Shown: one piece after another, positions 40,938 through 49,500 of the stretch
How positions within the stretch are numbered: position 1 is the stretch's first letter
How the letters are laid out: each line of letters begins with the position of its first letter
Assembly: GCF_029868625.1 (NCBI RefSeq)
Contig: NZ_JARWOJ010000234.1
Location: forward strand, 21,045 to 85,044
Length of the DNA: 64,000 bases
Direction: 5' to 3'
Source: Nocardia neocaledoniensis
Lineage (GTDB): Bacteria; Actinomycetota; Actinomycetes; Mycobacteriales; Mycobacteriaceae
Notes under the pieces: model-generated
The model's input: the letters and a program-made list of their open reading frames with translations, nothing else
Told to the model about the DNA's origin: nothing
Database searches by the model: none
Program-made: the position numbers and the translations under genes

Positions 40938-42266
40938 ATGACGACCTCGACCGGCTACAGCCACCACGACCGGGCTCGTCGCATCCCCGAACGCGGTCAC
41001 CCCTACCGCGATCCGGCCACCGTGTTCGACAACGACCGCGGCCGGCTGCTCGCCAGCGGCGCGCTGCACCGGCTGTCGAACATCACCCAGGTCGACGAAC
41101 CCGACGCCGGGCCGGTCCCCCACAACCGGCTCACCCACTCCCTGACCGTGGCTACCCTCGGCCGCCGCATCGCCCTCGGCGTCGGCGCCGACCCCACGTT
41201 GGTCGAAACCGGTTGCCTGGCACACGATCTCGGCCACCCACCGTTCGGGCACAACGGCGAGATGGCGTTGCGCGCCAAGGCCCGCGGCCACGGGCTCGGG
41301 TTCGAGGCCAACGCCCAGACCCTGCGCATCCTCACCCGACTCGAACCCAGCCCTACCGGCGCAGGGTTGAACCTGACGCGCGCCAGCCTGGACGCGACCT
41401 GCAAATACCCGTGGACCCCGGGCCCGGCCCGCAAGTTCGGCGCCTACCCTGACGACGCCGACACCCTGGCCTGGGTTCGCCACGGCGCACCGGATCGGCG
41501 GCTGTGCGTGGAGGCGCAGATCATGGACACAGCGGACGACATCGCCAACGCTGTCACCGACCTGACCGCCGGGCTGCGCACCGGTGCGATCACCCTGTCC
41601 CCGCTCACGTCTGCGTCCGAGCGCGCCGAGTTCGCCAAGCTCGCCCACGGCCACTTCACCACCGTGGCCGTCGACGACATCGACGCCCACACCAACGACC
41701 TGCTGGGTCTACCCGCTGTCGCTGCCCTCACCCGCCCCGGGCCCGGCGACCCGGCCGCGACCTCCGCGTTGGAGCACACGCTCACCGCCCGGTTCACCAC
41801 CGCGATCACAGAGGCGACAAAAGCCGGCACCGGACTCGGCCCGCACCACCGGTTCACCACCGATCTGGTCGTGCCCGCCCACGTCCGCGCCGAAATCGCG
41901 GTACTCAAAGCCGTGCACCTGCACTTCGTGCTCCGTGCACCCGCTTTGCGGGCCCGCCGGGCGTGGCAGCGCCACGTCATCGACACCGTCTTCGACGCCC
42001 TCCTCACCGCCGCCCCCGACCTGCTCGAACCCCGCTTCGCCGCAGCGTGGTTGCGCGCCGACACCGACGCCGCCCGGGTTCGGGTGGTCGTTGATCAGGT
42101 CGCGGCCTACACCGACCGGCGCGCGGTCGAGGTGTTCGACACGCTGGCCGCCGACCGTGAATCCGGGCCCGTGGGGCCCAGGTTCGGGAGATCCGGCGTA
42201 AGCGCGACGAATCAAGTTGTGTACCAGCACTGTGGCCGATCCGGGCCCCCGATACCGCGGAACTGA
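40938..42266 (+). CDS. dGTPase-like HD-domain triphosphohydrolase
   Basis: 442 aa. Begins MTTSTGYSHHDRARRIPERG. The HD metal site is complete: H in HNRLTHSLTVA (~60), then LAHDLGHPPFGHNGE (~93-107) and the later D in AQIMDTADDIANAVTD (~195). This is the Dgt-type dGTPase/dNTPase signature. These enzymes convert dNTPs to deoxynucleosides plus triphosphate. Some bacterial dGTPases defend against phage by draining dNTPs. Here it closes the GT-kinase operon. Confidence 0.9.
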   Translation: MTTSTGYSHHDRARRIPERGHPYRDPATVFDNDRGRLLASGALHRLSNITQVDEPDAGPVPHNRLTHSLTVATLGRRIALGVGADPTLVETGCLAHDLGHPPFGHNGEMALRAKARGHGLGFEANAQTLRILTRLEPSPTGAGLNLTRASLDATCKYPWTPGPARKFGAYPDDADTLAWVRHGAPDRRLCVEAQIMDTADDIANAVTDLTAGLRTGAITLSPLTSASERAEFAKLAHGHFTTVAVDDIDAHTNDLLGLPAVAALTRPGPGDPAATSALEHTLTARFTTAITEATKAGTGLGPHHRFTTDLVVPAHVRAEIAVLKAVHLHFVLRAPALRARRAWQRHVIDTVFDALLTAAPDLLEPRFAAAWLRADTDAARVRVVVDQVAAYTDRRAVEVFDTLAADRESGPVGPRFGRSGVSATNQVVYQHCGRSGPPIPRN

Positions 42267-42301
42267 ACTCCATGGGCGGTCTGGGGCACTAGGTTTGCGC
42301 C

Positions 42302-42565
42302 GTGGCTGACGACTTTCTGCTGACCGCAGACGAGGCGAGATTTCCGCTCACTGCCCAGCTGGTCAAGTGCGCCGACCAGCTCGAAACCGCCTCCCAACAG
42401 GCGCTCCAGGTGATCGGCGAGGATGTGCCGCTCGCCGCGCTGCGGCCAGAGGAAATCGCCGCGCTACGCGAAGCCGTTGCTGCCGCACACGGCGCCGGGC
42501 GGGATATACGGCTCATCGCCACCGCCGTCCAGCGCCGCGCCGACGGCGGCCAACACCAGCGATGA
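42302..42565 (+). CDS. Hypothetical protein, 87 aa
   Basis: Starts at GTG 42302; CACTAGGTT lies a few nt upstream and could be a -10, giving a short leader. An amphipathic helical protein (LKPEEIAALREA-like helices), unrecognised, and not HisE. It is convergent with hisG with a 14-nt gap. Confidence 0.4.
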   Translation: MADDFLLTADEARFPLTAQLVKCADQLETASQQALQVIGEDVPLAALRPEEIAALREAVAAAHGAGRDIRLIATAVQRRADGGQHQR

Positions 42566-42579
42566 CACGGGTGCGTGGG

Positions 42580-43446
42580 TCATAGGCGGCAGGCCGCCAG
42601 TTCGGTCGCCAGGATCGCGGAGGCCCCGAGCTTCTTGAGGTCGTCCATGGTGCGGTTGATGCTCTTGCGCTCCACCAACGACCGCACCGCCACCCAATCC
42701 GGGTCCGCCAGCGGCGACACCGTCGGCGACTCGATCCCCGGCGTCAACGCACACGCCGCATCGAGCACCACCCGCGGGCAGTCGTAATCGACCATCACGT
42801 ACCGGCGCGCGGTCAGCACCCCGTTGAGGCGATCCAGCATCACCCTCACCGCCTCGGCCCGCTCATCGGTCCACTCCGCCGTGGTGCTGCGGATCAGCAC
42901 CGCCTCCGACCTCATCAGGGGCTCACCGAAGGTGACCAGGCCCGCGTTCTCCAACGACGTGCCGGTCTCCACCACATCGGCGATCGCATCCGCCAAGCCG
43001 AGAGCGACCGCGTTCTCCACCGCGCCTTGCAACACCACGACGTTGGCCGACACCCCCGCCTGGGCCAAGTGCTTGCGCACCAGTTCCGGATACGACGTCG
43101 CCACCGACCGGTCCGCCAGGTCCGCCACCGACCTCGGCCCGTCCGGACGCGCCGCGAAATAGAACGTCGACCGGGCGAAACCGAGATCGAGAACCGACTC
43201 CGCCGGCGCGGCGGCGTCGTCGAGCAGATCCTTGCCGGTGATCCCCAGATCCAGCGTTCCCGCGCCCACGTACACCGCGATATCGCGGGGCCGCTGGAAG
43301 AAGAACTCGATCTCGTTCTCGGGATCGAAGCAGTTCAGCTCCTTGTTCCGCACCCGCGGTAGTCGATACCCGGCCTCGGTGAGCAACGTCAGGGCCGATT
43401 CGCTCAGAGAACCTTTGTTCGGGACAGCGACGCGCAGCAATGGCAT
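42580..43446 (-). CDS. hisG: ATP phosphoribosyltransferase (long form)
   Basis: 288 aa from ATG 43446, MPLLRVAVPNKGSLSE being the standard HisG start. The PRPP-site region (GITGKDLLDD), the ATP site and the C-terminal regulatory domain (~210-288) are all present, as in mycobacterial HisG, the first enzyme of histidine biosynthesis (ATP + PRPP). No other his gene (hisE, hisA, hisF) is in the window. Its sequence appears ordinary, so it could be a moved housekeeping copy. HisG homologues are also recruited to nucleoside antibiotics (pentostatin, coformycin), which makes the link to the island worth testing. Confidence 0.9.
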   Translation of the reverse strand: MPLLRVAVPNKGSLSESALTLLTEAGYRLPRVRNKELNCFDPENEIEFFFQRPRDIAVYVGAGTLDLGITGKDLLDDAAAPAESVLDLGFARSTFYFAARPDGPRSVADLADRSVATSYPELVRKHLAQAGVSANVVVLQGAVENAVALGLADAIADVVETGTSLENAGLVTFGEPLMRSEAVLIRSTTAEWTDERAEAVRVMLDRLNGVLTARRYVMVDYDCPRVVLDAACALTPGIESPTVSPLADPDWVAVRSLVERKSINRTMDDLKKLGASAILATELAACRL

Positions 43447-43504
43447 ACCGACAATCCTCACACACCCCGCAACCACATTTCCCGCGCCCACCAGCAACAA
43501 CGTG

Positions 43505-43542
43505 GCATACGGTGCGGCTGCGCAGGCCGCCGCACCGTATGC
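43505..43542. terminator. Perfect 14-bp hairpin between hisG and the helicase gene
   Basis: GCATACGGTGCGGC (43505-43518) and its exact inverse (43529-43542) enclose a 10-nt loop. Both neighbours lie on the - strand. It comes 20 nt after the end of the helicase gene and upstream of hisG, so it most likely terminates the helicase transcript. Confidence 0.6.
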
Positions 43543-43561
43543 GGATCGGTGATCGTCAAGG

Positions 43562-46500
43562 TCACCGAGCCCGCCCGCCCCGATCGCTGATGATCGTGAT
43601 CCCACTGGGGCTGTTGACCACTGCGGCGCCTCCCATCTGGTGAACCATTGCTGCGGCGTCGTGCATTGCGGCCGACCGGATGGATTCGGCCTCGTCGGGC
43701 GTTGCCGCCGGATCGGTCGAGGCGTTCTCGGTCTCCGTTTCCTTGCTGCCGAGCAGCTCTTTGTTGATCTCCTTCTGTCGTTCCCGGAGCGTATCCAGCC
43801 GTTCGCTGTGCTCGAACGGTTTGCCGAGGCGGAGTTCGGAGCGCTCTCGTTCCGTGCGCTCGGTTTCGAGCCGCCCGGTGGCAACCTCGAGCCGCTTGTC
43901 CAAGCCGTTGACAGCGTTCTCCAGGCGGAGCATCACGGCGGTCCCGCCCTTCTGGAGCGTCGCCTTGTCGAGCGTGACGTAGACATCGTCGCCGATGTCG
44001 GAGAACACCACCGACACCCTGGCTTCGCGGCCCGTCGGGACGTTGCGGGCGTCCAAGGTGAAGCCAGCGATCTCGGCCACTCCGTGGTCCTCGAACTCCT
44101 TCCACACCGCCCGGGGGTCTTCGATCAGCTTGAGCAGCCGGGCGGCCAAGGCGTCGCCGGCGTCGCCGCGGTGGTCGTAGAAGCGTCCGCTGACCTTGGC
44201 GGCGAAGGCATCGCCCTTGGTGGGCCTGCGGTGCTCGATCGCCCGGGTGTAGGCGTCGATCTCGGCCTCCAGTTTGGGGATCACGTCGTTGGCGTCACGG
44301 ATGCGGATTTGCAGCATGGACTGGCTGCGCTGGTGCGCGCGGCGCAGACGTTCGAGTTTGGTGACCTCGATGTCGATCTCGGCCTTCTCCAGCACCAGGG
44401 GGTTGCCGCTGGCGATAGCGAGGGCCTCGTTGGCGTTGAGGGCCGCGTCGCCGATGTCGTCGATCTCGCGGGCGGTCAGAGAGCCCTTCATGAACTGATT
44501 GACCATGGCCGCCTTGCGCGCCTGGGCCGCCCACATTCGGGCGTCGAAGGTGCCTTCGGTGACGACTCGCCCAACCGCGATCTCCTCGTTCTGATTGCCC
44601 TGGCGGATGCCGCGTCCGTCGCGCTGCTCGATATCGGCGGGCCGCCAAGGGCAGTCGACGTGCAGCATGGCGACCATGCGGTCTTGGATGTTCACGCCGA
44701 CGCCCATCTTGGACGTGGAACCGAACAGGAACTGGATGCTGCCGTTTCGGGCCTTGGTGAACAGCGCCGCTTTGCCCTTGTCGTTCTTCGCGTCGTGGAT
44801 GTAGGCGAACAGCTCCGGCGGAGCGCCCCGCGCGATGAGCTTCGTCTTGAGCTCGTCGTAGGCGTTCCAGTCCTCACCGGGGGTGCCCAGATCGCAGAAC
44901 GCGACGACGAGCCCGCCTCGGCGGGCGTGGGGTTGCCCATCCCGGCCGAGGTAGACCTGATCCTTGGCGGCCTGCCACTTCTGGAACATCCAGTCCGCCG
45001 CCGCCTCGAGCTTGAGACCGAACTCTTCCTCGCCAATCTCCTGCGGTTCCTGGCGCTGCGGTTCGTGGCGTGATCGCGCTGCGTACAGCGCGACATACCT
45101 CGCTGTGGACGGACTCGGGGATTTCGAGTGGAGATATCCGGCAATGGCGGCTCCCTCTGCGGTGTCCAGCGTCGGGCTCCCCTGTTCTTCTGCGGCGCCA
45201 GGGGTGAGGCCGAGCGACTTGACCAGCCGGAGATCCAGCGCTGCGGCGCGGCCGTCGGAGGAGATCTTGAGCATGTTGTCCCGGGTCGGGTCGACCGCCC
45301 GCGATTTCACCATCTGGGCGCGGTGCCCGAGATCGCGGACGTACTCGAGCTGGGTCTCGGTGGCTGGCACCGAGATGACCTCCGGCGCACGCTGCCCGTC
45401 GGCACGGCGGGCGAGCTTGGGCACCGGGAGGTTCAGATCCTCGGGCAGTTTCACATCGGCGGCGACATGGAACATGCGTTGCAGCTCAGGAACGTTGCGG
45501 AAGCCCACGAGCCGGGTCTTGAGGTTCCAGGAGTTGCCGTCGACCGACATCTCCAGCTCGGTCTTGGTCTTACCGAAGGTGGCCGCCCACTCGTCGAAGT
45601 TGCGGATTCCGGCCTCTTCGAGCAGGTCCGGGCGCAGGTAGCGCTGCACGACGTACGCCTCGGTGATCGAGTTCGCCAGCGGGGTGGCCGTGGCGCCGGT
45701 GATGGCGCGACCGTTGTGCTTGTCGCGCAGGTACTCCACGACCATGTGCAGCTTCTGCGCCCGCTGGCTGCCCGCAATGGCGGCGGACTCGATCTGGGTG
45801 TCGGTAGCCAGATTCTTGAAGTCGTGCAGCTCGTCGACCACGATGTAGTCGATGCCGGACTGCTCGAAGGTGATGCCCGGATCGGTGGGACCGCCGAGCT
45901 TCTTCTTCAGCTTCTCCTCGGACTTGAGGATCGCGTCTTCGATGCGCTTGACGACGCTGCGTTTCGCGCTGCCGGACATCAGTTCCGCCAGGTACTGACG
46001 CCGGGGCTCGATCTCACGATCGAAGTACCAGTGCGCGGTCTCGCGGGAGACCTCGAGGCGCTGGAATGACCCGCGGGTCAGGATGATCGCGTCCCAGTCC
46101 CCGGTGGCCGCGCGAGCGACGAACTGCCGCCGCTTCTCCCCGGCCAGATCCTCGGTGCCGGCGGCAAGGATGCGAGCCTGCGGGTATGCCTGGAGGAATT
46201 CGCGTGCGAACTGGTCGAGCATGGAGTTGGGCACCATGATGGCCGGCTTGTTCACCAGGCCCAGGCGTTTGAGCTCCATGACGCCCATCGCCATTTCGAG
46301 GGTCTTGCCAGCGCCGACCGCGTGGAAGAGGCCCACGTTCGGTTCGGCGATCATGCGAGCCACCGCGGCGCGCTGGTGCGGACGCGGGGTGTAGACCTTG
46401 GACAGGCCGGGCAGGCTCAGCATCTTGCCGTCGGCCTCGTAGTTGCGCAGCACCAGGTTGTTGAAGCGCCGGTTGTATTCCTCGCTCAGGCGTGCGGCGC

Positions 46501-49500
46501 GGACCGGGTTCTCCCACACCCATTCGGAGAACCGCTCGTTGAGCTGCTCGGCCTTCTCGTTGGCCGCTTCGGTCTCGGTGGGGTTGGGGATGCGCGCCTC
46601 ACCGTTCTCGTCCGGGTCGTAGACGCGGATCGGGGCCTGCCGCAGCAGGGCCTGGGCGAGTTTGGGCGCCGGGACGCGGGAAGTGCCGAATTCCTGGGTC
46701 GACAGAATGCCGCGACGGCCGCCGGTGACCTTCCACTCCCCCGCCTTGGTGTGCTCGACGGTGATCGTGTCGTCGTTGAGGATCTCGTTGAGGAACGCCT
46801 GCACGTCGGGCGCTTCGATCCACACCGCGCCGAGGCGGGCGTCGATCTCGGCCGGCCCGAGGTCGGGCGGGACGACCGCGGTCAGTGCGGTGACGTTGTC
46901 GCTGTAGGTCTCCGGGTTCGCCGCAGCCGCCTCGCGGGCCTGATCGAGTTTGACCCGCACGTTCCCCGAGAGGTATTCCGCCGCTGGAACGTACCGGCCG
47001 TTGTCGGCGGGGTCGGGGTAGATGAGACCTCGGCATTGGACGCGGGCTTCGTCGTCGTCTACGCCGAGCAGGCCCGCGATGACCGGGAGATCGATCTTGC
47101 CGTGGGTGTCGAGGCAGATCGCCACCGCGTCCTCGGCAGTATCCGCACCCAGGCGCGGACTGCGCGGCGCGACGACGCGCTGACGCATGATGGCCATCTT
47201 CACCGCGCTGTCGGTGGTGGCGTCGTAGTCCTCGAGGGCCAGCACAACCGGCGCGTGCGGATCGTCGCGGAACACTCGCATCACCGGCGGCCGACGTACG
47301 GACATCACCGGTTCCCCGGCGTCGTCGACACGGCCGGTCGGATGCCAGGAGCATCGGTTGATCGCTCCATAGCGCTCGACGTAGCGGTCGTAGCGCTGGT
47401 TGAGGCGCGTGCGCAGGGCCTCGATCTCGTCGGAGTCCTCGGCGTTGGCGGCCTCGTTTTCCAAGAGGGCAACCGCGGTGTCTCGCAAGCCGAGCAGTGC
47501 CCGCAGCTCCTCGGCTTGGGTGCTGGGCACCTTTAGCTCGCTGTAGGTGCCGTCGGTGTGCAGTACTTCGAATCCGCTCGCCGTGGTGCGCAGATGGCCA
47601 GGGAATTCGTTCGGATCACCGGGAGCGGCTGCGGCTGCCCGACGCTCGCCACTGGCCAGCTCCCTGGGCTGATGGGCGATGCCCTCGGACAGGGCGCGGT
47701 CGGCGATTCGAGCCAGCGCGTCGCGCAGGTGCTGCTCCAGGTCGCCGCGGCCGAGCACTTCGACCGCGAGCCCACCGTAAACGCTGGTGCCCGCCCGCAG
47801 GTCACCGAGCACCATCTCTGGATGGTTCAGGAAGTACTCGTTGACCAGTACCGATTCTGTCTCCCCTTGTCCCCGGGTCAGCGGGAGCTCGGCGGTGACG
47901 GCTAGCTCGAAGGGCCCGCCGGGTCGGCGGGCTTCACCGTCGCGGCGGCGCAGGATCAGGATGTCGGTGAGCACGTCGGTGCCCGCGACCCGTCGGTGCG
48001 TACCGTTGGGAAGTCGGATTGCACCCAGAAAGTCCGCTTGCGCGGCGATTTCGCGGCGAGCGGCGGGGTTCTTGTTGTCCATCGTGAACGAGCTGGTCAC
48101 CACCGCCACCACGCCGCCGGGCTTGGTCAGCGCAAGCGACTTGAGAATGAAGTGGTTGTGCATGGTGTGCTCGCCGGCGTTGTGGACCGGGTCGTGGAGG
48201 CGGGCCGAGGAGAATGGCACGTTTCCGATCGCGGCGTCGAAGTGCCCCTCCGGGAGCCGGGTGTCCGCGAAGGACTCGACGCGAATGCTGGCGCGCGGGT
48301 ACAGCGTTTGCGCGATGCGCGCTGTGGTGGAGTCCAGCTCGATGCCAGTCATCGATGCCGCCTCCGGAGCGTGCCCGATAAAGGCTCCCGCCCCGCAACC
48401 TGGCTCGAGTACCTGACCGCCGGTGAACCCGAGTGCCCGAAGGTGGTCCCACATCGCCCGAACGATCATCGGATCGGTGTAATGGGCATTGAGGACGGTG
48501 CGATTGGCTTGTTTCCAGCCTTCCGCGCCGATCAGGGCCCGCAGCGACTCGGCGTCCGAACGGAACTCTTCGCGCTCAGCGTCGAAGATCTGGGGAGCAG
48601 CACCCCACGAGGTCCACTTCGCCAGCACTTCCCGCTCGGCGTCGGTCGGCTGACGGCTCTCGGCCTCGACCAGCTGGAGAGTCCTGATCGCTGCCAGGTT
48701 CGCCTCGATGCGGCGCTGAGTCGATCGTGGCACTTCGACCTGCGGAGCTGGCGATTGTTCGGGTGCCGGTACTTCGGCATTTCCGGCGGCGCTGTCGGGC
48801 CGGTCGGCGGGCGGTTCGGTTCGGGGGGTAGGAACCGCCGTCGGTGTCGCCGTCGTGGTGTTAGCAGTGCCTTCAGGTGACGGTGAAGGCGGCGTCGGCG
48901 TGCTCGAAGCCGTCGGTGAAACCGCGGCGGCGGCCACCGACTCCGCTGCCGGATCACGTTGGGTTTCAGTGGGTGTTCGCTGCTCGTGCGCTCGCTCCGG
49001 AGCCGCGACCTCAACGGCGTCCGCGGCCGCGGTGGCGGACAAGGCACTCGCCGGATTCGTCTCCGTGAAGGGCAACCCGAGCCTGGTCAGCGAGGCCCGG
49101 AGGTAACCGACTCGACGGGTACGCACCGCGAAATCTGTTGCCCGCCGCTGGTACCAGAACTTTTGCGGGCGTGACCAATTGAACTTGGCGTCATGCAGGG
49201 CCTGCCGAAGCTCGAGGTTGTTCTTGTCGGTGTTGCGGACGAGCGTGCCCTCCGCAGTGTGCTCGATGACGATCGGGAGCGGTTCCTCCGGGGCAGCCCC
49301 TGGGGTCGCGGGATTGCGCGGTTCTGCGGCAGTCGTCGCAGCGCTGGGAGCGTGAGCTGCTGGCTCGGGGTTCTGCGGGGCGGAGAGAGTTGCCAGGTAG
49401 GTCCGAATGCGCGGCATTACCTCGCTGGTCGGCATGGGTTCCGCCAGTGTGGATTGGTCTTCGGCGCCGCCGGTTTTCGGGTAGACGACCCAACGGCCGC

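Noticed and set aside
42302..42565. hisE next to hisG
   Set aside because: The 87-aa product lacks the phosphoribosyl-ATP pyrophosphatase motifs and is oriented opposite to hisG.
43505..43542. Hairpin as an island attachment site
   Set aside because: No matching direct repeat was seen at the other edge of the island; terminator is the simpler explanation.
43640..45073. Long + strand frame antisense to the helicase C-terminus
   Set aside because: Compositional shadow; the - strand carries clear helicase motifs there.
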